Counted from the stretch's first letter, positions 21,901-36,350 are shown. The stretch: DNA of 64,000 nucleotides from Lingula anatina (GCF_001039355.2 NW_019775585.1:233375-297374); one strand, 5' to 3'. Notes: generated from the sequence alone by a model not told the origin. Numbers and translations: made by a program.

Positions 21901-24900
21901 AATTGTTGTGTCAGAAATCTCACAATGGTGAAAAAGTAATGTAAACATTGATGAAATCATGCAGTTTGTTTTGTTCAGTCCTGGTTATGTTATTTTATTT
22001 GATCATTGTAAAGTAATTTTAAAATGTTAATAGAATTGAGATAGTGTGATGTTTATTTTCAGACATGCTTCTCTTGCATGTTTAATTACAAATGAAGAAT
22101 GGGTATTTCAATGGCTTGTTTATTATTATTATTATCGTTGTTATTGTTGTTGTTGTTACGGAAAAACAACAGTTACAAAATTAAAGCTGCAGCAATTCAA
22201 AAAACATCTGTAAAAAATTACTAAAAATAACAGTTTTCTGTTTCAATCCAGGCCTGTATGTGATTCTAGACTACATCCCTAACCACTCCTCCAATGAGAC
22301 AGAATGGTTTATCAGAAGTCGCCATGCCAAGGACTCGTCTGATATCTACAGCTACTACTACGTGTGGAAGGACTGTGGGGAAAATGGCAGCTGGGTGCCT
22401 ACAAACTGGGTAGGAGAGCTATTTCCCAAAAAATACTGCAAATAATGAGTGATTAATAATCTCTCTATCTCTCACTTTATGGGGAAGTGATGCAATTGTG
22501 TTGAGTGTCTGTATTACTTATTTTTTAATGAAAAAAATAATTCTTATCCTGGAACTTAAATTGAATCGGAAATCATGACATTTTGACCTCAATGCAAGGC
22601 CTTCAGGTGAACTGATTTTGACTTGTCACCGATGTGAAGTAATTTTTCCATTATCTTAGTAAAATATAAATGGATGGATTTTGATGTATTCATCAAGTAT
22701 TTTGCACCCCAAAATTATGTTTTAAGATTTTCAGTAGCAGGTTGCCTCTTGTTTTCCATTGCAGAGAAGTTTGTTTGGGAAGTCTGCCTGGGAGTGGGAT
22801 CCTGTGCGCAAACAGTGCTATCTTCACCAGTTTCTGCCCTCTCAGCCAGACTTTGACTTCAGGAACCCTCTAGTCATTGAAGAGATGGAGGTAGACTGTT
22901 TTTGTAAATAAAAAAGTGAATATTAGCCCTTTGGAGTGAACGCAAAGTGGGCTTGAATGGGTTTAGAATTTTACAGTGATTATTATGTTTATTCTCACAT
23001 AGAAAAAGTGCTTGAAAATCATCTGTGAATTAGTTCGGCCACATCACTGTACAGTTTTATGTCATATGTCAATTTTATTTCAACTATGCAAATGCAATCA
23101 AAACTTAGAAAATTAAAAAAAATAAAAATTACAAATTGGTTTACAGCTAAACCACATCTGGTTCAAAATTGTTTTCTCAGGCTGCCAAGCATATGGCAGT
23201 CTTCTTGCATTCAATTTTACATCAGCTAGATTTTTACGTGATTAGAAAAAGACCTCTTGCAAAATGTTAATTTCAATTTTATGTTCTTTACTTGAAACTT
23301 TCCTTTTAGGAAGTGTTAAAATTCTGGATGGAGAAGGGAGTTGATGGGTTTCGCGTGGACTCTATTAAGTTTCTCTTTGAGGACTATTTGTATAGGAATG
23401 AGAGCATTGACAACCCAGACTTGGACCCAGTAAGTCTCTTTAATGCCACACCAGGAATTCCCTTCTTTATATGTGTAAAAAAGTGATTTGCAACAAACCA
23501 GATTTTTATGAATTTTTTTTTTAAATGGGGGAATAAAAGAGATAAATGATAAGAATTTCTTAGTTATTAACATATGTTAATTACAAAATATCCTCTACAT
23601 ACATTATGAGTTTTTTTCCAGTTATCTTTTTATGGATACATTTAGTGCCTATATTTATGTTCAATCTCTCTTCATTTTCATGTCATTGCTCTTGTTATCT
23701 GCATGATTATCAACAAAAAATAATTTTTGAAATGAGCCAATATTTAAATCATTCATTTTTGAATCATATCAAGTTAATAAATACACATATGTCACATTAC
23801 ACAGCATTTATTGTGATAATTTTCAAATTGCAATTTACATTTTGACACTTTTAGGATAGGTACGAATATCTTAAACACAACCTGACAGCATCTCTGCAAG
23901 AGTTATACTACATTGTGGCTAGATGGCGCCACTTGCTCAATGAATGGGGAAAACTTCATGGGAGAAAAATGTATGACAATGTGTTTATGAATTATCCACT
24001 TCATTTGTTGATAAAAGGAATGGGAATTTTATTATTTACTTAAAGTCTTGGTTGTCTTGTTTGTATGTATGAATTATCTATCATGTCATCATTGTTGATA
24101 CTTACAGTGTTATAAATTGGTGTTACTTAAAATTCTAAGACGTGCTTATCTGTGTCATTTATATAAATTTCTTTTATGTGTAATGTGTAAAGTGAGCTGC
24201 ATTGAAATCTAACACAAACAATTGTAATTTGTTAATGCGTGCAAACAACAGAAAAAAAAAACTATTTGTGTCTCTAATTTGTGAACAGAGTCCTAATTGG
24301 TGAGGCGTATGGTGAAACAGAAGAAGTAATGCGACTCCATGGAGAGTACACTTGTGAAGGGACAGATTACCCATTCAACTTCAACCTCATCTTCCTGAAC
24401 AGAACCTGTGGAGGCAACTGTGTGTATAAGCTTGTAGATGACTGGATGGGGAAAATGAAGAAGAATTTCTGGGCAAACTGGGTGGTACGTTTTGTGGATA
24501 CTTTTATATCCGAATTGGGATTTTTGGTAATACCCCATTTACATCGGGCTTGCCTTAGCTTGGATAACAATTTTTGGCCTACTTTCGCCATCAGTCCTTG
24601 GGAAATACCCTGGGTTTGCAGGGTGGTATATTTTGTGATCTTGATAGTCTTTCATATTGCCCCTTTTGCCTCCATCTGGTTTATGCTAACTTAACATTTG
24701 TCAGCTCTAGCTGGTTATTTTGTAAATCACTGCTGCCTTTGTCCGAAAGGCATTTCAGAATGCTTATATTATCCTTTTGAGTTTATAACTAAAGATGGTT
24801 TGATGGTTTATAAGTACAAAAGGTACTGTTATGGATTCCAGGGAAATATATCAATTGCATTTTTCTCCAAAATCCTGTAAACAGTAAGTTTACTGTTACA

Positions 24901-27515
24901 GTCTGCAAATGTATTCAGCAAGAATCAAGAATGGTATCAAAGAGGCTGCTACTTGTAATATCAATATTTTGGGTCACTTTGACCAAAGTAATTAACTAAG
25001 ACGAAACTTATCCATTGTAACTGTGACAATTTTTACTATGAAATTCCCACTTTTAGTTTGATAGCATCAACATGTTGGGCATTTGATTTTTTTAGCTTGG
25101 AACCCTGACAGTTATTGTTCATTTTTACTCTATTTCAGTTAGGTAACCATGACAACCCCAGAATAGCCACCAAGATGGGCCCACAGTTTGTGAATGCACT
25201 GAACATGCTGTTGCTGCTACTTCCTGGGACTCCCACTACTTACTATGGAGAAGAACTTGGCATGGAAAATATAGACCAGCCTCAACCCATCAGAGACCCC
25301 TTTGGGCTGATGTTTAATGTAAGGGAAATTGGTTCAGAGTCGATAGTCTGATTAGTTTTGATGTTATTATCATCATTTTTGAGTTCATTTCTGAATCTGG
25401 GTTTCTTTTGCAGCCCAAATGTTGAATCTACTTTAATTTTGATGTAATGAAAGGTAAACTATTTCCCTACTTTTTAATTAATTGTTGTTTTATTTTATTC
25501 TTTATTTTATCTCATTTTATGTATTTATTGGGCCAATTTTGTTGTGAATGTAACCTCACAATATTGGCTGGTTGAAATTATCACTGAATGACATTTAATC
25601 ACAGAATGAACCAGTCATAATAAATAAAACTGGAAGAAGCTTGCTGATTTTTCCAGGGATTTTTTGCCCATCCAATTTTTTTTTCACCTTGGTTACTTTT
25701 GCATCACACCTCTTACCAGACATTTTAAGTGCACATTGATCCCTAGAAATCCCAATGGAAAATACGATCATTAATAATGGTATTACTATCTGCTCTCAGC
25801 AATGATATGTATTATGCTGGTTGGTCCTGTATTTTAAAAATTTGGTGTTGATTTTAGTGCACCATTTCTCTTCTGTTTTGGCTGAAATGAGGCCAAATCT
25901 GTCATTTTGCTCTATAAAAGAGGTGCCATGTCTCACTCATTCTTTTGGATGCAATCATGATTATATTTGCAGCATTGTCCCAATCTTTAACTTGTGATGC
26001 AATGTTTTAATCATTATTCCAGGACACATCTCGTGATCCAGAACGTTCCCCCATGCAGTGGAGTCGTGGACGCCATGCTGGGTACAGCAATGGTTCCGAG
26101 GCTTGGCTTCCAGTTCATCCAAACTACAAGACTGGCTATACTGTAGAAGTAAGTGTGTGTGTGTGTGTGTGTGATAAAATTAATTTTATTAGAAAGTGCT
26201 GGCTTTAAAAATAAAGGTACTTAGAATAATGTCTTCCATTTCTTGCTTAGTACAGTTTTGGATATGCCTAATGATATTGTGTTGCAGGACCAGTTAAAGG
26301 ACCCAGAATCCCACCTTAGTGTCTACATGTCACTAGTCAGACTACGTCAGGAATACGCTTTCCTCTATGGCAACTTCCACTATGCCATCATTGATGATAA
26401 AATCTTCTCCTTTGTAAGAGAATGGCCAGGAAGTGTGGGACAACCAGTGTAAGTGGTTTGCTTTGCATTGATTGAAAAGTCCACATCAATGCACCCTTTT
26501 TATACAGAATGTAAAAAGAAATAGAACTGAAATGTAATCAAAGGTTAAAGAATGAATAAAAAATAAGCTAAAATAAAGCTGCAACCAAATTATAAAAAAT
26601 CTGTGAGTAAAATGAATTTTATTTGATAAAGAATTCATTATTGGAGGTTAACAAAATGGTTCTTAACAAAAAATGAATATTAAAATTGTACAAAAAATGT
26701 GTTTTTTTTTCTCTCGTTCCAGTTACCTTATTGCCATCAATTTTGGCAATGAGACTTGCCTGACCGACTTCACACTCTCTGCCAGGTTTCATGTCCCCAA
26801 GAAAGGCTACGTCATCGAAAACACCAGGCAGAATATTTCAGAGAAACTGGCCATCGGAAAGAAGATAAAGTTAAACCAAGTGGAATTGGAGCCAGGCCAG
26901 GGTATTGTTGTGCAGTGGTATGTTTGGAGATCCAGACTGGATGCTTTTATGGACTACATAATCGGGATATTCTATAAGAAACCAAAGAAGAAAACGGCTT
27001 TTTATCAAAATTACAAAAAGGAGCCAATCGCTACTGATTTGAATAACCCATTAAAGGTTAAAAAGCATGCGGAAAACATGCTCCATCAAGCTCAGGAGGC
27101 TAAGAATGCACTTAATACCATGGTAGATATCATTGGTCAAAATAAGGCAGATAGAAAACATGACAGCATAGGTTATGTCCCAGTTAGCTCAAATTCTACA
27201 AGCTACAAAACAAAAAAAGAGCAGTCTAGTAGTATAGAGGCACAGGGTCAGGAAAGGGCAGTCCATAAGAACAATATTCAGGTTTCTGATAAAACTAGCC
27301 ACTCCAGGAATGCATTGGATGTGAAAGGTTATCAACACTCAGATGACTCCATGCGTGGTCATAAGATGACCTATAGAGTATCAATGAAGGACACAGGCCA
27401 GTTAGACAACAAGGACAAGGGTCATGAAAGTAAGGCTAGTGGAACCGAAGATTCTGATAAAGTTCTCAAAACGAGAGCTGTAGAAAAACAAAGGTCGAAA
27501 AGAAATATTGCTTGA
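18986..27515 (+). CDS. SLC3/rBAT-like type II membrane protein with GH13 ectodomain
   Basis: Thirteen exons close in frame to 1253 aa: 18986-19376, 19675-20761, 21077-21204, 21622-21801, 22252-22409, 22765-22890, 23310-23429, 23855-23970, 24289-24484, 25139-25318, 26023-26148, 26288-26448 and 26723-27515. Residues 1 to about 476 are an acidic, Ser-rich cytosolic region. A single helix lies at about 477-499 behind WKRHR, which gives type II topology. A GH13 alpha-glucosidase-like ectodomain follows from LDWW (507-510). GH13 motifs are intact: DYIPNH (D602, H607), GFRVDSIKF (D707, nucleophile position), LIGEAYG (E774, acid/base position) and GNHDN (D839). Known family members are heavy chains of amino-acid transporters (rBAT, 4F2hc) or maltases. 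No Cys lies between the helix and LDWW, where transporter heavy chains carry the light-chain disulfide. A hydrophilic tail of about 190 aa follows the fold. Vertebrate rBAT is far shorter (about 685 aa). Confidence 0.9.
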
Positions 27516-30500
27516 TGAAGGCTGGGAGGTTAGAAATTAGATGATTTTAGATTGAGTCTAGAAGAGCATATCTAGTCAGTTATTATTATTATGCCTCTAA
27601 TTAATTTTTCATGTCAAGATGCACATATACAGAGTCATGCAAATTTACATGCTTAGTGTGGTTTTAACATTATCATATAACTGTGTTTCTAGACAACATC
27701 AGTTGCACATAACTAGTCTGTTGATTCTCTTAAGTTATACACAAAATTTTAAAAAGATGACTTTTATACCAATGAATGCATATGGCAAGGTTCTTGGATT
27801 TTTTGGTGCAGCCACTGAGGCTTGTTGATGCAATTAAAGTAGCCTTGGTACAAGTACATGTCTGCACATTTGACAGCTTTTGCTGCCTAATTGTTGTTGA
27901 TTTGTTATCTGACATGTGTTCCACATCTGCATTTGCATTACTGCAATCTTATATATACTGTAATAATTTATATTTTAGGGTGAAAGTCATTTTGTAATAC
28001 TCAAAGTATTGGTATGAAATTCTGCTTTATATTTATTATGTATTTGTTCATCCTTGTCCCCATGATAAACATTTTATATGAAACTTACTGTTATAAATAT
28101 TATTATTTAACTTTGAGACTTGGTTGAGAAAGTATAAGGAAAGTTAAAAAGTTCAACATTTTCTGCCAGTTTTCCAATTGAAAACCAGACTTTTTACAGA
28201 ACACATCTAGTTGATTAAATCAAAGTTTGTCAGAGACAACCCAAATAAGATTATGAAGAAAACTGGCAGACCCAGAATACATCAGTGAATGGGATTTTTC
28301 CCTGTCCTCTGAACGTTACGTGATATTGTAACAAAATATTATAGTTGTCACACTCCGTGTGCCATTCTAGACTTGTTTTTATACAATTTATATATTTTAT
28401 TTTACATATTTATTAACACATAAAATCATAATGCTAGATATGCACAAGTAACCACTTGACATAGTGGTATTCATCAGTGGCTTGCATCTGGCATAATTGT
28501 TATGGATCTCTCTTTATATTTAAGCATCTTTTTATATTTGATGCCATATATAACTGCATTGTATGATAATCAGGTTTTAGCAAACTACATGTACACAATC
28601 TCTATAACAGTTATTATTGTTATTTTAAAGCAGATGACCAATGAAAAACATTTTCTAAAATCAAAATTGGTAGGCTGCCGTTTGGGATTGGTCATGCATA
28701 GATACCAGTAGTTCTAGCTAGGAGGGTTCAAAACACATAGAGAGCAGTTGATTACCTATTCTGCAGCTGAAGGTGTGTAATAAGATCCTGCTAGTCACGA
28801 GACTGATTAATCTTTGGGTACTGATTTGTTTGTCTGCTCAAACCACAACACAGGTGGTATTTTAGTGCTTTGGTTGGTAAGACATTTATCAACACCTTTC
28901 GTTGCCAAATAATAAAATTATGGTTAAACTACTCATAATTGGACATATTGCAGGGTTCAACATTGTGGTGGCTGCGGGTGGGACAACTGAGGGATTGGAT
29001 TAGCTGCTTATAGTGAAATCAGATGACCCGTTGAGATGTGCTGCACTAAGATAGTGGGGTCCAACTTGGCTGTCAACATGACATTTAAGGTGTTCCAGTC
29101 TAAGTTTTGCTTCATAGACGAAGACATAACATTATGGCAACAGCTGGTTGTTAGTTTTCCGTGTTGTATTTTGGGTGTACATCTATTTGCAGCTGTAGTA
29201 CATCAAACATTTATGCTGAGGCAGAATTCAGGTTGTTGTTTGAAGGTAAAAAAGCCCTTACTTTGGAATGTCAATGGTTCGATTGCAAGCTGAGCCAAGT
29301 AACCCCAACTTGAATCTCCCTAGAAAAAGGCACTGGACTGGACAGGTGGGGCAACTTTTTAGGGGAGGGGAAGGGGCGATCGAGCGATGTACCTTAGTGT
29401 AAACGCAGTCTTCGACTTCGCATTAACAGCGGGTGACTAAATCTATACTTCCACTTATCTGCACTTTTTTTTTTTGTGACTGCCTATTTATTTTATCCCT
29501 ATATACAACTGGCACATACATACAGTTATTTCTTCGTGTCAGGTAATACGGGACTGGTTCTCTAGAGCAAATAGATACATAATTTGTCACGGGTATGAAT
29601 ATTACTATATACATGCGCACCAATTAAAAGAATAAAAAGAAAAACTAAAACGGCTTTGCGTTTTGAAACAAATGACTTGTTAGAAATTTTATTTTATTTT
29701 CACATGAAAGGCAAATATGTTATCAAGACGGAAAAACATTTACCTCAGTAGTCACAACACTACTATCTAAACGATATATTGCTTTAAAAGTGAAATATGC
29801 AATTGTTCATTTGTGGAATTTAAGTCCAAATTGAAGAATCGTTACAGGAATTCTAAGATCAAAATTAAATGACAAATAAACGAGCTGCAATTTGGAGAGA
29901 CGAACAAGTCTTTAAATCCAAACACGTACATGCACCAGCCGATGATTAATCTAAACGAAACATGACATGTTGTTGGCATAGCATATTGTTTGCTCCTTAT
30001 TAGCCTAGACCGGTACATGTGGCAGCACATTTGCTATGCATCGCATGTGTGTCTGTGATCAGATGAGCGTGTACAATTCCATATACAGTACAATTCAAAA
30101 ATAAAAGTTTTGATCAGTTGGATGATACTTGATACATCAATAATAATGATGATAATTGTAATAATAATATTGATTAAAAATTAGCGCAAAAAGCTATTTG
30201 TAGGCCAAAGGTGGTCACGCCCTACTGTAAAAGTTTTTGTTTTATTACAAGGTACTTTTATCCACGAAAGTTTCACGACTGGATCGCAAGATTTCTGAAA
30301 AAAAAAAAAAAATGCAACCTGGCTTCAGCTAAGTAAACGTTTTCTTTAGAAATTTTCGCAATAAATAATTTGAACAGTAAGTCTTGCTTTACTTACAATT
30401 TTGTTAAATATGTAGACTTAAATTAATGATGTAATAAGATGAAATGAAACTAAAAATCTACAGCTTGTCTCGCTACTGTACGTTATATCGGATATTTCGC

Positions 30501-30599
30501 AAAAATCGAATTTTTAATTATATAAAGTTAATCCACATTGCTTAATGCAACTAAACTGTCCCGCATTATCTAAAAAAAACTAAAAAACAGAAAACAGTG
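24846..30599. repeat. Haplotype block B, copy 1
   Basis: Collinear with 30608-36368. It covers SLC3-like exons 10-13, that gene's long 3' region and the last few codons (minus strand) of the Quiver/Ly6-like gene. It ends at the N at 30600. Confidence 0.85.
27516..30599. other. 3' region of SLC3-like gene, copy 1; no other gene seen
   Basis: AT-rich sequence with many stops in all frames. An AATAAA at 28911-28916 is one candidate poly(A) signal. Its right end (30577-30599) contains the stop codon and last codons of the minus-strand Quiver/Ly6-like gene, cut by the contig end. Confidence 0.5.
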
Positions 30600-30600
30600 N
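30600..30600. other. Contig join (single N)
   Basis: Junction between the two copies of block B. The sequence after it restarts in SLC3-like intron 9. Confidence 0.85.
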
Positions 30601-30899
30601 TTGGCCCTATATCAATTGCATTTTTCACCAAAATCCTGTCAACAGTAAGTTTACTGTTACAGTGTGCAAATGTATTCAGCAAGAATGAAAATGGTATCAA
30701 AGAGGCTGCTACTTGTAATATCAATATTTTGGGTCACTTTGACCAAAGTAATTAACTAAGACGAAACTTATCCATTGTAACTGTGACAATTTTTACTATG
30801 AAATTCTCACTTTTAGTTTGATAGCATCAACATGTTGGGCATTTGATTTTTTTAGCTTGGAAGCCCTGACAGTTATTGTTAATTTTTACTCTATTTCAG

Positions 30900-33224
30900 T
30901 TAGGTAACCATGACAACCCCAGAATAGCCACCAAGATGGGCCCACAGTTTGTGAATGCACTGAACATGCTGTTGCTGCTACTTCCTGGGACTCCCACTAC
31001 TTACTATGGAGAAGAACTTGGCATGGAAAATATAGACCAGCCTCAACCCATCAGAGACCCCTTTGGGCTGATGTTTAATGTAAGGGAAATTGGTTCAGAG
31101 TCGATAGTCTGATTAGTTTTGATGTTATTATCATCATTTTTGAGTTCATTTCTGAATCTGGGTTTCTTTTGCAGCCCAAATGTTGAATCTACTTTAATTT
31201 TGATGTAATGAAAGGTAAACTATTTCCCTACTTTTTAATTAATTGTTGTTTTATTTTATTCTTTATTTTATCTCATTTTATGTATTTATTGGGCCAATTT
31301 TGTTGTGAATGTACCCTCACAATATTGGCTGGTTAAAATTATCACTGAATGACATTTAATCACAGAATGAACCAGTCATAATAAATAAAACTGGAAGAAG
31401 CTTGCTGATTTTTCCAGGGATTTTTTGCCCATCCAATTTCTTTTTTCACCTTGGTTACTTTTGCATCACATCTCTTACCAGACATTTTAAGTGCACATTG
31501 ATCCCTAGAAATCCCAATGGAAAATAAGATCATTAATAATGGTATTACTATCTGCTCTCAGCAGTGATATGTATTATACTGGTTGGTCCTGTATTTTAAA
31601 AATTTGGTGTTGATTTTAGTGCACCATTTCTCTTCTGTTTTGGCTGAAATGAGGCCAAATCTGCCATTTTGCTCTATAAAAGAGGTGCCATGTCTCACTC
31701 CCTCTTTTGGATACAATCATGATTATATTTGCAGCATTGTCCCAATATTTTAACTTGTGATACAATGTTTTAATCATTATCCCAGGACACATCTCGTGAT
31801 CCAGAACGTTCCCCCATGCAGTGGAGTCGTGGACGCCATGCTGGGTACAGCAATGGTTCCGAGGCTTGGCTTCCAGTTCATCCAAACTACAAGACTGGCT
31901 ATACTGTAGAAGTAAGTGTGTGAGTGTGTGTGTGTGAAAATTTATTTTATTAGAAAGTGCTGGCTTTAAAAATAAAGGTACTTAGAATAATGTCTTCCAT
32001 TTCTTTCATAGTACAGTTTTGGATATGCCTAATGATATTGTATTGCAGGACCAGTTAAAGGACCCAGAATCCCACCTCAGTGTCTACATGTCACTTGTCA
32101 GACTGCGTCAGGAGTACGCTTTCCTCTATGGCAACTTCCACTATGCCATCATTGATGATAAAATCTTCTCCTTTGTAAGAGAATGGCCAGGAAGTGTGGG
32201 ACAACCAGTGTAAGTGGTTTGCTTTGCATTGATTGAAAAGTCCACAGCAATGCACCCTTTTTATACAGAATGTAAAAAGAAATAGAACTGAAATGTAATC
32301 AAAGGTTAAAGGGCAAAATGAATTAATAATAAGCTAAAATAAAGCTGCAACAAAATTATTAAAAATCTGTGAGTAAAATGAATTTTATTTGATAAAGAAT
32401 TCATTATTGGAGGTTAACAAAATGGTTCTTAACAAAAAATAAATATTAAAATTGTACAAAAAACGTGTTTTTTTTTCTCTCGTTCCAGTTACCTTATTGC
32501 CATCAATTTTGGCAACGAGACTTGCCTGACTGACTTCACACTCTCTGCCAGGTTTCATGTCCCCAAGAAAGGCTACGTCATCGAAAACACCAGGCAGAAT
32601 ATTTCAGAGAAACTGGCCATCGGAAAGAAGATAAAGTTAAACCAAGTGGAATTGGAGCCAGGCCAGGGTATTGTTGTGCAGTGGTATGTTTGGAGATCCA
32701 GACTGGATGCTTTTATGGACTACATAATCGGGATATTCTATAAGAAACCAAAGAAGAAAATGGCTTTTTATCAAAATTACAAAAAGGAGCCAATCGCTAC
32801 TGATTTGAATAACCCATTAAAGGTTAAAAAGCATGCAGAAAACATGCTCCATCAAGCTCAGGAGGCTAAGAATGCACTTAATACCATGGTAGATATCATT
32901 GGTCAAAATAAGGCAGATAGAAAACATGACAGCATAGGTTATGTCCCAGTTAGCTCAAATTTTACAAGCTACAAAACGAAAAAAGAGCAGTCTAGTAGTA
33001 TAGAGGCACAGGGTCAGAAAAGGGCAGTCCATAAGAACAATATTCAGGTTTCTGATAAAACTAGCCACTCCAGGAATGCATTGGATGTGAAAGGTTATCA
33101 ACACTCAGATGACTCCAACAAGGACAAGGGTCGTGAAAGTAAGGCCAGTGGAACTCAAGATTCTGATAAAATTCTCAAAATGAGAGCTGTAGAAAAACAA
33201 AGGTCGAAAAGAAATATTGCTTGA
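30900..33224 (+). CDS. SLC3-like gene exons 10-13, alternative haplotype (5' partial)
   Basis: Exons 30900-31079, 31786-31911, 32049-32209 and 32489-33224 correspond to exons 10-13 of the complete gene, with the same boundaries and phases. Exons 10 and 11 and the GH13 part of the rest encode the same residues, with only silent changes seen. The C-terminal tail differs at several residues and lacks 19 residues (57 nt, frame kept) relative to the other copy. There are no upstream exons because the contig begins in intron 9. It is best read as an allele, not a second gene. Confidence 0.85.
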
Positions 33225-36200
33225 TGAAGGCTGGGAGGTTAGAAATTAGATGATTTTAGATTGAGTCTAGAAGAGCATATCTAGTCTTCTATTTTCAGTT
33301 ATTATTTTTATGCCTCTAATTCATTTTTCATGTCAAGATGCACATATACAAAGTTGTGCAAATTTACATGCTTAGTGTGGTTTTAACATTATCATATAAC
33401 TGTGTTTCTAGACAACATCAGTTGCACATAACTAGTCTGTTGATTCTCTTAAGTTATACACAAAATTTTAAAAAGATGACTTTTATACCAATGAATGCAT
33501 ATGGCAAGGTTCTTGGATTTTTTGGTGCAGCCACTGAGGCTTGTTGATGCAATTAAAGTAGCCTTGGTACAAGTACATGTCTGCACATTTGACAGCTTTT
33601 GCTGCCTAATTGTTGTTGATATGTTATCTGACATGTGTTCCACATCTGCATTTGCATTACTGCAATCTTATATATACTGTAATCAGTTATATTTTAGGGT
33701 GGAAGTCATTTTGTAATACTCAAAGTATTGGTATGAAATTCTGCTTTATATTTATTATGTATTTGTTCGTCCTTGTCCCCATGATAAACATTTTATATGA
33801 AACTTACTGTTATAAATATTATTATTTAACTTTGAGACTTGGTTGAGAAAGTATAAGGAAAGTTAAAAAGTTCAACATTTTCTGCCAGTTTTCCAATTGA
33901 AAACCAGACTTTTTACAGAACACATCTAGTTGATTAAATCAAAGTTTGTCAGAGACAACCCAAATAAGATTATGAAGAAAACTGGCAGACCCAGAATTCA
34001 TCAGTGAATGGGATTTTTCCCTGTCCTCTGAATGTTACATGATATTGTAACAAAATTTTATAGTTGTCACACTCCGTGTGCCATTCTAGACTTGTTTTTA
34101 TACAATTTATATATTTTATTTTATATATTTATTAACACATAAAATCATAATGCTAGATGTGCACAAGTTACCACTTGACATAGTGGTATTCATCAGTGGC
34201 GTGCATTTTGCATAATTGTTATGGATCTCTCTTTATATTTAAGCATCTTTTTATATTTGATGCCGTATGGAACTGCATTGTATGATAATCAGGTTTTAGC
34301 ATACTATGTGTACACAATCTCTATAACAGTTAAAAAGTATTCTCTATTGTAATTTTTAAACAATGAATAACTTTTTTTAAAAATCAAAATTGGTAAGCTG
34401 CCGTTTGGGATTGGTCATGCATAGATACCAGTAGTTCCAGTAGCTAGCAGGGTTGAAAACACATAGGAGTTAATTAACTGTTCTGCAGCTGAAGGTGTAT
34501 AAAAAGATCCTGCTAGTCATGAGACTAATTAATCTTTGGGTACTGATTTGTTTGTCTGCTCCAACCGCAAAACAGGTGGTATTTCAGTGTTTTGGTTGGT
34601 AAGACATTTATCAACACCTTTCGTTGCCAAAAAATAAAATTATGGTGAACTATTCATAATTGGACATATTGCAGAGTTCAACATTGTGGTGGCTGTGGGT
34701 GGGACAACAGAGGGATTAGATTAGCTGCTTATGGTGAAATATTTGCAATCAGGTGGGCCGTTGAGATGTGCTACACTAAGGTAGTGCGGTCCAACTTGGC
34801 TGTCAACACGACATTTAAGGTGTTCCAGTCTAAGTTTTGCCTCATAGACGAAGACATAACATTATGGCAACAGCTGGTTGGTAGTTTTCCGTGTTGTATT
34901 TTGGGTGTACATGTATTTGCAGCTGTAGTACATCAAACATTTATGCTGAGGCAGAGTTCAGGTTGTTGTTTGAAGGTAAAAAAGTCCTTACTTTGGGATG
35001 TCAATGGTTCGATTGCAAGCAGAGCCAGGTAACCCCAACTTGAATCCCTTTAGAAAAAGGCAGGACTCTTTGCAGAGACTGGACAGGTGGGGCAACTTGG
35101 TGATTTTTAGGTGAGGGGGGGGGGGCGTTCGAGCGGTGTACTCTAGTAGAAACTAGTGTAAACGCAGTCTTCCACCTCACTGTAACAGCAGGTGACTAAA
35201 TGTCTACTTCCACATATCTGCACTTTGTTTTTGCGATAGCCTATTTAATTTATCCTTATCGACAACTCGCTGGCACATACATATATTTATTTCTTCGTGT
35301 CAGGTAATACCGGACTGGTTCTCTTGAGCAAATAGATATAATTTGTCACGAATATGAATATTTCTGTGTACATGCGCACCAATTAAAAGAATAAAAAGAA
35401 ATAAACAAACGAAAACGGTTTGCGTTTTGCAACAAATTACTTGTTAGAATTTTTTTTTTTATTTTCACATGAAAGGCAAATATGTTATCAAAAACATCAT
35501 TTACCTCAGTAGTCACAACACTACTATCTAAACGATATATTGCCTTAAAAGTGAAATATGCAAATGTTCGTTTATGGAATTTTCAATTCCAAATTTAAAA
35601 ATCGTTACATGAATTCTAAGGTCAAAATTTATTGACAAGTAAACGAGCTGCAGTTTGGAGAGACGAACAAGTCTTTAAATCTAAGCACGTACATGCACCA
35701 GCCGATGATTAATCTAAACGAAACATGGCATGTTGTTGGCATAGCATATTGCTTGCTCTTTATTAGCCTAGACCGGTACATGTGGCAGCGCATTTGCTAT
35801 GCATTGCGTGTGTGTCTGTGATCAGATGAACGTGCACAATTCCATATAGGCCTACACAAGATATGAAAGTACAGCACAAAAATAAAGGTTTTGACCAGTT
35901 GGATGTTACTTGCTACATCAATAATAATGATAATAATTGTAATAAAATTGTAATAATAATAATAATGATTAAAAATTAGTGCAAAACGCTATTTGTAGGC
36001 CAGAGGTGGTCACATCCTACTGTAAAAGTTATTGTTTTATTACAAGGCATTTTTATCCACGAAAGTTTCACGACTAGATCGCAAGATTTCTTTAAAAAAA
36101 TGCAACCTGACTTCAGCTATGTAAATTTTTTCTTTAGGAATTTTTGCAGTAAATAATTTGAACAGTAAGTCTTGCTTTGCTTACAATTTTGTTAAATATG

Positions 36201-36350
36201 TAGGCTTAAATTAATGACACAATAAGATGAAATGAAACCAAAAACGTTATATCGGACATTTCGCAAAAATCGAAATTTTGATTATATAAAGTTAATCCAC
36301 GTTGCTTAATGCAACTTAACGACTAAAATGTCGCGCATTATCTAAATAAA
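33225..36350. other. 3' region of SLC3-like gene, copy 2; no other gene seen
   Basis: Allelic counterpart of 27516-30576. It holds only short spurious open frames and AT-rich sequence, including ATAATAATG-type runs near 35930-35970. It lies between the stop codons of two convergent genes. Confidence 0.5.

Noticed and set aside
29270..29295. GGTTCGATTGC, which looks like a tRNA B box (also near 35003)
   Set aside because: No A box at the proper spacing and no cloverleaf can be drawn around it. Both occurrences are simply allelic copies.
30900..33224. A second, truncated SLC3-like gene or pseudogene
   Set aside because: Its upstream limit is an assembly join and its flanks are collinear with the other copy. 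It is better explained as an allele.
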